From: Accumulibacter sp.
GTDB taxonomy: Bacteria; Pseudomonadota; Gammaproteobacteria; Burkholderiales; Rhodocyclaceae
Length of the DNA: 5,743 bases
Direction: 5' to 3'
Assembly: GCA_031264825.1 (NCBI GenBank)
Contig: JAISDL010000065.1
Coordinates: 1-5,743 of the forward strand
Below the pieces are notes generated by a model. The model was not told the DNA's origin and searched no databases. It saw only the letters and a list, made by a program, of their open reading frames with translations. Both the position numbers and the translations under genes were made by a program. This document shows positions 1-5,743 of the stretch, piece by piece (within the stretch, counting starts at the first letter, position 1; each line of letters starts with the position of its first letter).

Positions 1-3000
1 GGCGATCGCCGTCGTATTCGATCAGCAGAACGCTTGAAACGCGACGGTCGCGGATATCGACGAAGCACGCGCCGCCGATGAAGGGTTCGAGGGTCATGAC
101 GGACTTCAACGGCGTGGCGACGATCATCTGAAAACCAAAATTGTTGAAGATGTTCATCGCCAGGGCGGTGAATTCGTTGTCGGCTTTGTCGAAGGCTTCG
201 TCGAGCACGACCGGCGCGTACATCGGCACCCCGTGGTCGTTTCCTCCCAACTGGTAGCGCAGGGCCGCCGCAAGACACGTGGTCGCCAGTTTCTGACGCT
301 GACCTCCCGATTTGCCGGCGCCGCTGCGGTAGACCTCGACTTCGACGCCTGCCTCGTCGATTTCGCGTCCGATGAACTCGACGTGCTTCCTGACGTCGAG
401 CACGGATTCGCGCCAGCGCTTTTGCTCGGAGTCCTGGCTGGACAGCCGGTCGACGAGTCGGCGCAGGGCCAGGAAGCGCGTCTCGGCAAACTCGCGCTCC
501 TCGCTCCAGGCGTGACCGAGCGTCTGCTGGATCTCTTGCTTGAACTCTTTGACTTCGGCGAGTTGCCGGTCGCTCGCGTCGATGTGGAGGGTGGTGCGTT
601 GCGTGGTCGTCTCGTTGAAGGGCACCTGGCTGAGGCTTTCGTTGACGAGTTCCATCCGCTCGAGGATGGCTTTTCGCGCGTCGTTCAAATACGTCGAGAG
701 CGCCGCCAGATTCTGGTGGCTTTGGTTCCGCAGCAACTCGAAGAATCTTTGCTCGTGCGCGGGCAGGCCGTCCGTTTCCAGCCGAGCCAGCTTGGCAAAA
801 AAGTCCGGCGCGCTGGCAAGGCTCGCGTCTACGTCGCCGGCATCCGCGGGCCACTGCCGTTTGAAGTCGGCGAAGCGCGTTTCTATCGCCTTCTCGCAAT
901 CGCCGATCGCGCGGTCGATGCCTTCGATCTCTTTGCCCAGCGCCTGCACGACCGACGTGGTGAGCTTGTCGAGGTTTTCGAGCTTGACGGCGTCGCTCAG
1001 GCGGGCGAAGCGTTCGTCGAGTCCCGCGATCTGGCGAGTGCTCAGTGGAAGTCTCGACGCGTCTTGGAGGAAGGCGCGGAGCGAATCAAGTTTCCTCGTA
1101 CTGTCTTCGATCTGTTTGAGAAGCGATTCGTGCGCGATCTTCGCTTCTCGAAGAGCTTTGTCGGCTCGGTCGGCGAGCGCTTTTTGCTTGTCGATCCGCG
1201 CGCCGATTTGCAGCAAGGTCGCGTTGCCTTCACGCGCTTCGCGTATCCGGGCTTCGATCGCGGCGATGCGGTCGAGCAAGGGGGAGAGGTCGATTTCCTG
1301 CCATTGGAGATTGACGAGCGTCTGGCACTGAATCGCCCGCGTCGCGCGTATCTTGTCTTGGTCGGCGAGAGCGTCGATCTCTCTTTCGAGGCGAGTGATC
1401 GTGACCGCATGGTCTTGCGCCTGCATTTGAAAGATCATGAGCTTTTCGCGGTTGTCGAAGCCGAGCACCCAATTCAGTCGATCTCCGACGCTTCGGCGGT
1501 CGTCTTTCTCGTGTCGGGTCTTGCTGTGCTTGACCTGGCCTTCCCGGGTGAGCGCGCGATCGGCGTTTCTGAACGACGAAAGCGAGTCGACGCACGCGTA
1601 ATCGAAGCGTTGCCGCAGCTCGGCCTGTAGCCAATCCGAATACCCCCCTTCCTTGACGTTCAGTTTGAGGACGAGCGAGTTCGTCCCGAGGAGCCTCTTC
1701 TGCCAGGCGTCCGGGCGTCCGGTTCGGTAATACACCAGACGTCGCCCAAGGTGGATGCCGTTGATGTGATTGGTCAGCGCCGAGTAATGGCGGTCGTCCA
1801 CGAGGAGCGAGAGCGCAAACCCGCGCAATACCCGCTCGATCGCGCCTTGCCACCCGGCCTCGTCGGGCTTGACTTCGACGAGTTCGCCGACGAAGGGTAG
1901 CGCGGATTCGGAGACGCCGATCGCCGCGGCAAGCTCAGAGCGCATTTCGAGCATATCGGCGGGAATGTTCGACGGCTGGCGCTTCAAGGCTTCGACTTCT
2001 TTCATCGCTTGAGAAAACGCTGTCTCGGCGTCCTTCTTCTCTCTGTCCAGACGGAATTGCTCCGCGCGGCTTTCGTTGCTTTGCTGTTCCCGGTTTTCGA
2101 CTTCCCGCCGCGCGTTCTCCAGCAATTCGGCAAAGGCGTGAGGCGAGCCGGGAAGGCTCCAGCCGAGATTCTTGCAAGCGTCTTCCGCCTGCCTGCGCTT
2201 CCGCGAGCGATCCGCGCGCTGCGCCTCCAGTTGCGCCTTCTCCGCTTCCCAGCGCTCGATCCGATCGCCGCCGGCTTCGCGGTGTTTTTCCTCGAGGTCT
2301 CGCAAGGCGGCGTTGTGGTTGTCCAAGACGCTTTGGCGCCGACCGACTTCAGCTTCCGCGCCGCCGGAGTGCGCTTCGAGCGACGAAATGTGTCGTTCGA
2401 GCAAGTCGGCACGACGGGTTTCCCGGTAATCGTCGACGCCGGCGCGGAGTTCGTCGAGTTCGTTGCGCTGCAAGACCAAGGACGTGCTGCGTTGATAGTG
2501 CTCGCGCGCCGGGACGAGCGTTTGAACCTGCTCGCGCGCCCTCACGACCGCCTGATGCGCCGCGTTGAGTTCGCCGAATTCGCTGACGAGGCGATCCGCC
2601 ACGTCGAAAGTTTCGGGCTTGTCGAGCATGAAGTCGCGCAGGAAGGTATTGAGGTCGCCGAGACTTTTTGCCGACTGCGTTTTATGCAGCAAACGCAACG
2701 CCATCTCGCTTTCGATGCCGAGCAGACGGCAGAATCGCTCGCAATACGGGCGGAACTCGTCACGGGCGAAGGCTTCGGGGAGCGATTGCTTGAGTTTTCG
2801 GATATCGAAGCCGGACCGGCCGAACTCTGAGAGTTCGCGCAGGTCGAAATCGCGCTCGAAGATGAGGTAGTGACGTCGGACGTCGGCCTTGCCGTTGGCC
2901 TTGCCCCGCAGCCAGAAGACCTGGACGAGGACGACGGACTGAGCCATCGCGTTCCGGTAGCTCAACGCGAGGGCCGACCACGTCGTATCCGGGCGCAGAG

Positions 3001-3328
3001 TGCGCGTGGATATCTCGCCCGAATCTCCGTCCTTCTGCTCGGCCCACGCGCCGCGTATGTAGGTAACGAGGCTTCGGTCGCGGCCGCTGCGATCCGCTTC
3101 GCGCGCGGCGGCGTTGAAGTCGATCCAGCGCGGCGGAACGAGCAAGGCCGAGAAGGCGTCCAGAAGCGTCGACTTCCCCGTCCCCGACCGGCCGACGAAC
3201 AGAAAGCCGCGTTCGCCGATCGGGATGTCGTGAAGACCCGAAAAAGTGCCCCAGTTGAAAACCTGCAAGCGCGACATGCGGAATTGTTCCCGGGCGAACA
3301 AGGAGGCGGTTCGGGGGTGTAAACTCAT
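1..3328 (-). CDS. jetC: Wadjet anti-plasmid SMC ATPase JetC (MukB/SbcC-like), C-terminal tail beyond the window
   Basis: The frame is open from the ATG at 3326-3328 to the left edge: 1109 complete codons, the last at 2-4. It is the SMC-type ATPase of the complex, expected to power DNA loop extrusion. A Walker A, GRSGTGKST (residues 46-54, K52), lies in the N-terminal head. SLVTYIRGAW (86-95) is a family-typical block. Charged, helix-prone stretches follow (roughly 230-450 and 640-960), which I read as the two arms of a coiled coil. Between them is a hinge-like region with WQGAIERVLRGFALSLLV (from W493), LVYYRTG, and GDRLNWVLGFDN (615-626). The C-terminal head has the ABC signature KSGGQRQKL (S1007), Walker B VVLDEAFDKAD (D1043, E1044) and ATPLKSV further on. 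JetC proteins are usually about 1100 residues, so only a short tail should be missing. The start is set by the ATGA overlap with jetB and a strong ribosome binding site. Confidence 0.95.
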   Translation of the reverse strand, partial: MSLHPRTASLFAREQFRMSRLQVFNWGTFSGLHDIPIGERGFLFVGRSGTGKSTLLDAFSALLVPPRWIDFNAAAREADRSGRDRSLVTYIRGAWAEQKDGDSGEISTRTLRPDTTWSALALSYRNAMAQSVVLVQVFWLRGKANGKADVRRHYLIFERDFDLRELSEFGRSGFDIRKLKQSLPEAFARDEFRPYCERFCRLLGIESEMALRLLHKTQSAKSLGDLNTFLRDFMLDKPETFDVADRLVSEFGELNAAHQAVVRAREQVQTLVPAREHYQRSTSLVLQRNELDELRAGVDDYRETRRADLLERHISSLEAHSGGAEAEVGRRQSVLDNHNAALRDLEEKHREAGGDRIERWEAEKAQLEAQRADRSRKRRQAEDACKNLGWSLPGSPHAFAELLENARREVENREQQSNESRAEQFRLDREKKDAETAFSQAMKEVEALKRQPSNIPADMLEMRSELAAAIGVSESALPFVGELVEVKPDEAGWQGAIERVLRGFALSLLVDDRHYSALTNHINGIHLGRRLVYYRTGRPDAWQKRLLGTNSLVLKLNVKEGGYSDWLQAELRQRFDYACVDSLSSFRNADRALTREGQVKHSKTRHEKDDRRSVGDRLNWVLGFDNREKLMIFQMQAQDHAVTITRLEREIDALADQDKIRATRAIQCQTLVNLQWQEIDLSPLLDRIAAIEARIREAREGNATLLQIGARIDKQKALADRADKALREAKIAHESLLKQIEDSTRKLDSLRAFLQDASRLPLSTRQIAGLDERFARLSDAVKLENLDKLTTSVVQALGKEIEGIDRAIGDCEKAIETRFADFKRQWPADAGDVDASLASAPDFFAKLARLETDGLPAHEQRFFELLRNQSHQNLAALSTYLNDARKAILERMELVNESLSQVPFNETTTQRTTLHIDASDRQLAEVKEFKQEIQQTLGHAWSEEREFAETRFLALRRLVDRLSSQDSEQKRWRESVLDVRKHVEFIGREIDEAGVEVEVYRSGAGKSGGQRQKLATTCLAAALRYQLGGNDHGVPMYAPVVLDEAFDKADNEFTALAMNIFNNFGFQMIVATPLKSVMTLEPFIGGACFVDIRDRRVSSVLLIEYDGDR

Positions 3329-4032
3329 TCTTCGACCTCCTCGTCGGAGTCGGGCGGGGTTTCGCGCGCGGGCGCCTCGCCCGCGGCCATGCGTCGATAC
3401 AAATGCGTCAGCGCCTGTATTTCCTCCGCCGAAAAGAGGAGCTTCAGCGTTGGTGAAATTTCGAATCTGTCTTCGCTGGAACGAATCTTCTGGAGGATGT
3501 TGTGCTTCTTGATCTTCTCGATCGAGGCATGAACCCGTTTTGCGAACCCCGCGCGGTCGGTATTCGAGGCGCGCTCGTAAAGCGTCAGGAATTCCGTGAC
3601 GTCTTCGGTCGACACGACGGCGCGGTCGCCTTGCGAATCCGCCTGCGCCAGCCGTTGGCGAAGGTAGAGCAGCAAAACGGAGTCGACGAAAGTCAACTGC
3701 GCGCGGCGCAAAAGAATCGGCGCCTCCAGGTCGCCGGTGTCCGCCTGACGGGTGAAAGCGACTTGCACGTCGTGGTCGATGACGAGTTCGAGAAAGAGTT
3801 CGGCGAGACGCCGCCGGATCAAGTCCTCGTCCCGCATCAGGATCGGCCAGAGTTTCGCGTGTCGACGCGCGTCGAGAGACGGCCCCGCAAGGAGTTGCAC
3901 CAGGGCGCGCCGCGTCTCGTACGCCAGTTCGCCGCCGTCGCCGATGAAAAGAGCGTTGGCGGAAACTTGCGCCGCGTCCGGCGTTTCTTCTTCGTCGGGC
4001 AGGGTGTTTTCGTCGTCCTCAGACCAGCTCAT
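3325..4032 (-). CDS. jetB: Wadjet anti-plasmid system protein JetB (DUF4194 family, MukE-like)
   Basis: This is a 235-residue protein matching DUF4194, the MukE/MksE-like accessory subunit that binds the kleisin JetA and the DNA in the SMC complex. Family-typical blocks seen are FIGDGGELAYETRRALVQLL (residues 29-48), the GP and LW pairs (50-51, 61-62), the LFLELVIDHDVQVAF segment (79-93), and LLRRAQLTFVDSVLLLYLRQ (107-126). A glutamate-containing VSTEDVTEFL block (140-149) follows. The C-terminal part, with KRVHASIEKIKKHNIL (165-180) and FEISPTLKLLF (190-200), looks like a winged-helix domain. Both ends are strongly acidic (SEDDEN near residue 4 and DSDEEVEE at the C-terminus). The start at 4032 is backed by GAGGGA (4041-4046) 8 nt upstream, lying inside jetA. 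Its stop overlaps the jetC start as ATGA. No truncation or frameshift was seen. Confidence 0.92.
   Translation of the reverse strand: MSWSEDDENTLPDEEETPDAAQVSANALFIGDGGELAYETRRALVQLLAGPSLDARRHAKLWPILMRDEDLIRRRLAELFLELVIDHDVQVAFTRQADTGDLEAPILLRRAQLTFVDSVLLLYLRQRLAQADSQGDRAVVSTEDVTEFLTLYERASNTDRAGFAKRVHASIEKIKKHNILQKIRSSEDRFEISPTLKLLFSAEEIQALTHLYRRMAAGEAPARETPPDSDEEVEE
3336..3342 (-). promoter_or_regulatory. Ribosome binding site of jetC
   Basis: The minus strand reads GAGGAGG here, 7 nt before the jetC ATG and inside the last codons of jetB. With the ATGA stop/start overlap this fixes the jetC start and supports translational coupling to jetB. Confidence 0.85.
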
Positions 4033-5479
4033 CGGCGCGTTCCCTCAAAAAGAATATCTTTGGAATTCGGGCGCCGCGACGCTGTTCGTCGCCCCCGATC
4101 CAGTCCACGGTTTCGCTTTGGTCGGCCAAAAACCCGTGCCGACAACCCAGGGCAAGCAGTCCGACGACGCTCCCCAGCCCCTGCGCGGCGGGGAACTCTT
4201 CCAGAATGTCGGCGATCGACGCCTGCGATCGTCGTTCCAGGACGGCGAGCACATTGGCTTTCAGGCTGCGGAAGTCGATCTCGGATTGGGCGACGAGTTC
4301 GCCGATGGACTCGAAATCGATCGACGGGGCGTCTCCGTCGGCCATTGGGTCGGGCAAGGATTGCAGCGAGGGGTCGTAAAGCACCCATTGCGAGAAGGAG
4401 CGCAAACGGCTGCTCGTGAGTTCGAGCGTGTATTGAAGCGTTTCCGTGGCCCGGACTTCGTTCTTCAGCGCGAGCGCGGCGCGCTGGGCGTCTTTCAGAA
4501 GCCGGTTGAGTCGGCGCTGTTCGAGGTATTCGCGGCTCTGGACGAAATGCTTCAGGCTGCGGGCGAAGGTCTGGAGTACTTCGTGAACCATCCCGCCCTG
4601 TTCGAGAAGCGTCCGCGTCAGCCGAAGAAGGAATCGCCGCTCCTTGGCGTCGAGCTGCCCCACAAAGTCCCGCGACAGGACGCTTTCGAGGGATTGATCG
4701 AGCGTGGCGGCCTGTTCAGGGTCGGTCAGCAGACGCCAGAACGCGGAAAACGTCCTTCCCGCCTCGCTTTCCGAAATCAGGTCGATTCCGGCGAACAAGG
4801 AATCGAGCACCTCGCCCCGATTGCCTTCGTTGTCCATGATGCGTTCACGGAGGTCTCGATTGAGATGGTCGAACTCGTCGCGGACGCGGCGGAAGTCGCC
4901 CGCCAGATCGTCGGCGAGCGTGATGACTTCGCGCGCCCGTTCCAGCGCGCTCGCATGGGGAAGTACGCGCATCCGGCCCTTTTGGATCGCGTCGATCTCC
5001 TGGTCGATGCGCATCCGCTCGGCCGTGAGGCGTTCGATGCGGCGGGATTTGTTGGTATCGGTGTCGTCGGCAAGGCGGACAAGGGCTTCGATCACGAGCG
5101 TCAGGCGGCTCTCGGTCGCCGCCGAGCGCGGCTGTTCCAGACCCGAGACAAATCGAATCGCCTCGACCGCCGCGGTGGAAAGTTCGTACTCCTCCTCCGA
5201 GGCGCCCGACGGAAAGCGCCGTTCCAGATATGCGTCGGCGAGCCAGCGCGCGACGTAAGCCTGCGCCGTCTGCGGAAAGTCTTCGCCCCGCGCGCGGAGC
5301 GCTTCCAAATCCCGGCCGATCCGTTCGAGAAAGATCGAAGCCGGAAGACTCCGCTCGTTTTCAAAGAGATGCGTCTGAAAGAGGCCAATGACGGTCGGTC
5401 CGGTGTCGGAGGCGAGCAGTCGCCACAGGGGCTGCGCCCGCATGCGCCGGTACGTCGCAATGGCTTTGTCCGCTTTCAT
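4019..5479 (-). CDS. jetA: Wadjet anti-plasmid system protein JetA (DUF3375 family, MukF/kleisin-like)
   Basis: This is a 486-residue protein, a normal length for the DUF3375 family. By family knowledge JetA is the kleisin-like subunit (MukF/MksF analogue) that bridges the JetC ATPase heads and recruits JetB in the cytoplasm. Family-like features seen are an N-terminal block with PLWRLL (residues 17-22) and an FLERIGRDLEALR stretch (50-62), the conserved TESRL (122-126) followed by a helix, and the RIERLTAERMRIDQEID stretch (147-163). A long helical, charged middle covers about 175-360. A compact C-terminal part (about 395-480) is compatible with the winged-helix domain of kleisins. The start at 5479 is the only reasonable one: an in-frame stop lies at 5507-5509 and no other ATG intervenes. 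A weak AGGG (5490-5493) sits 10 nt upstream. It is first in the operon and overlaps jetB by 14 bp. The assignment rests on remembered family pattern plus the neighbours. Confidence 0.92.
   Translation of the reverse strand: MKADKAIATYRRMRAQPLWRLLASDTGPTVIGLFQTHLFENERSLPASIFLERIGRDLEALRARGEDFPQTAQAYVARWLADAYLERRFPSGASEEEYELSTAAVEAIRFVSGLEQPRSAATESRLTLVIEALVRLADDTDTNKSRRIERLTAERMRIDQEIDAIQKGRMRVLPHASALERAREVITLADDLAGDFRRVRDEFDHLNRDLRERIMDNEGNRGEVLDSLFAGIDLISESEAGRTFSAFWRLLTDPEQAATLDQSLESVLSRDFVGQLDAKERRFLLRLTRTLLEQGGMVHEVLQTFARSLKHFVQSREYLEQRRLNRLLKDAQRAALALKNEVRATETLQYTLELTSSRLRSFSQWVLYDPSLQSLPDPMADGDAPSIDFESIGELVAQSEIDFRSLKANVLAVLERRSQASIADILEEFPAAQGLGSVVGLLALGCRHGFLADQSETVDWIGGDEQRRGARIPKIFFLRERADELV
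4041..4046 (-). promoter_or_regulatory. Ribosome binding site of jetB
   Basis: The minus strand reads GAGGGA, 8 nt before the jetB ATG at 4032. It lies within the jetA coding sequence, so jetB can initiate before jetA terminates at 4019. Confidence 0.75.
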
Positions 5480-5566
5480 CGAAAACCGACCCTGAATTGG
5501 AGATTTTCAGGATTGTCCGCTTTTTTTGCGTCTGTCGGAACAGGCGATGAGGGTCCGGCTCGGCTT

Positions 5567-5576
5567 CGACGCGTCG
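5567..5576. repeat. 10-bp perfect palindrome in the jetA leader
   Basis: CGACGCGTCG reads the same on both strands. It lies between the tandem repeat and the jetA start, about 90 bp upstream of jetA. It may be a binding site for a dimeric protein or a small hairpin in the leader RNA. In GC-rich DNA a 10-bp palindrome can also arise by chance, so a function is not claimed. Confidence 0.3.
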
Positions 5577-5596
5577 CGAACCCCGACGGATTGAAA

Positions 5597-5614
5597 ATTC
5601 GCTATATTCGCTAT
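5597..5614. repeat. Exact 9-bp tandem repeat upstream of jetA
   Basis: Two perfect, directly adjacent copies of ATTCGCTAT (5597-5605 and 5606-5614) are seen; on the minus strand they read ATAGCGAAT twice. They lie about 120 bp upstream of jetA in the AT-rich part of the leader, where a promoter is expected. They could be an operator for a regulator, part of the promoter, or chance. The repeat itself is certain; the role is unknown. Confidence 0.6.
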
Positions 5615-5700
5615 TTTTCACAATAGGGTGCAATTAAAAGTGGCGGTTGAAGGCATGGGAAAAGGATCAGGCATAGAAATTGCTGTGGGAGGAGAGGTCA

Positions 5701-5743
5701 ATGGACTCTTCTCTGGAGGCGAAAATGGGGACAAAGCGAAAAG
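5701..5743 (+). CDS. Start of an unidentified plus-strand gene running off the right edge
   Basis: A reading frame starts at ATG 5701, or at the in-frame ATG 5725, and is open to the edge. The first start has GGAGG (5688-5692) with an 8-nt spacer; the second has GGAGG (5715-5719) with a 5-nt spacer. The visible peptide is MDSSLEAKMGTKRK; an in-frame stop lies at 5674-5676. Two strong Shine-Dalgarno sequences in a row make a real start likely. Short basic starts like MGTKRK occur in insertion-sequence transposases (for example IS3-type OrfA), but six residues cannot identify a family. It is divergent from jetA. A competing frame from GTG 5628 is also open to the edge. Confidence 0.4.
   Translation, partial: MDSSLEAKMGTKRK

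Larger units (their letters stand above)
5480..5700. promoter_or_regulatory. Non-coding divergent upstream region with probable jet operon promoter
   Basis: About 220 bp separate the jetA start from the plus-strand frame on the right. No supported gene was found here. The part from about 5590 to 5640 is AT-rich compared with the operon and is the most likely promoter location. On the minus strand, possible -35 boxes TTGCAC (5633-5628) and TTGTGA (5623-5618) are seen, but no convincing -10 box lies at the right spacing. A run of seven or more T on the plus strand at about 5520-5527 appears as an A-tract in the jetA leader. A promoter in this stretch is inferred from position and composition only; the exact site cannot be given. 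Confidence 0.4.

Noticed and set aside
233..1630. Plus-strand open frame of 465 codons opposite jetC
   Set aside because: It lies fully antisense to jetC, whose frame shows SMC motifs on both sides. Long antisense frames are usual in GC-rich coding DNA. Its product has no recognisable domain.
2009..2830. Plus-strand open frame of 273 codons opposite the first predicted coiled-coil arm of jetC
   Set aside because: It is a shadow of the charged jetC frame, with no family pattern of its own.
3752..5626. Plus-strand open frame of 624 codons opposite jetA and jetB
   Set aside because: It is antisense to two recognised genes and spans their junction. It looks like a shadow frame caused by GC-biased third positions, and no family pattern is visible.
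5361..5633. Minus-strand 90-codon frame starting near the presumed promoter and running into jetA
   Set aside because: It overlaps the jetA N-terminus in another frame, has no clear ribosome binding site, and turns into arginine/proline-rich shadow sequence within jetA.
5628..5743. Glycine-rich plus-strand frame from GTG 5628, open to the right edge
   Set aside because: The GTG start has no good Shine-Dalgarno sequence. It competes with a frame that has two strong ones. The glycine-rich translation follows from the purine-rich DNA. It cannot be excluded without more sequence.
1..5743. CRISPR array, tRNA or rRNA genes, rho-independent terminators
   Set aside because: No regularly spaced repeats, no cloverleaf or rRNA-like stretches, and no GC-stem plus T-run in the direction of a gene end were found. 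The T-run near 5520 has no convincing stem before it.

Overview
The window holds most of one minus-strand operon, read from right to left. It encodes a Wadjet-type (JetABCD; also called MksFEBG or EptABCD) anti-plasmid SMC complex. In transcription order the genes are jetA (DUF3375, MukF-like kleisin; 5479 to 4019), jetB (DUF4194, MukE-like; 4032 to 3325) and jetC (MukB/SbcC-like SMC ATPase; 3328 to beyond base 1). The gene order and the DUF3375-DUF4194-ATPase composition match type I Wadjet. The fourth gene, jetD (DUF3322/DUF2220, the Toprim-fold nuclease subunit), would be expected immediately left of base 1 and cannot be seen here.

The three genes are packed without gaps. jetB starts inside the last codons of jetA (14-bp overlap), and jetC starts on the ATGA that also holds the jetB stop (4-bp overlap). 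Good Shine-Dalgarno sequences lie inside the upstream gene for jetB and jetC, so co-transcription and translational coupling are very likely. jetC has no stop through its 1109 visible codons. It contains a Walker A motif near the N-terminus, a hinge-like middle flanked by charged segments that look like coiled coil, and an ABC signature and Walker B near the end. Only a short C-terminal tail should be missing.

Bases 5480-5743 are different: a non-coding leader of about 220 bp, less GC-rich towards the right, with an exact 9-bp tandem repeat and a 10-bp palindrome. After it, a plus-strand reading frame with strong ribosome binding sites starts near the right edge and runs out of the window. 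That makes the arrangement divergent. The right-hand gene is too short to identify.

The strong GC bias of the coding part and the resulting long antisense open frames suggest a high-GC bacterium. The sequence does not allow a confident taxonomic call. By the known biology of the family, JetA, JetB and JetC form an SMC motor complex that extrudes DNA loops, recognises small closed circular DNA and directs JetD to cut it. This limits plasmid establishment. The system is already described; what is locally unexplained is its upstream region and right-hand neighbour.
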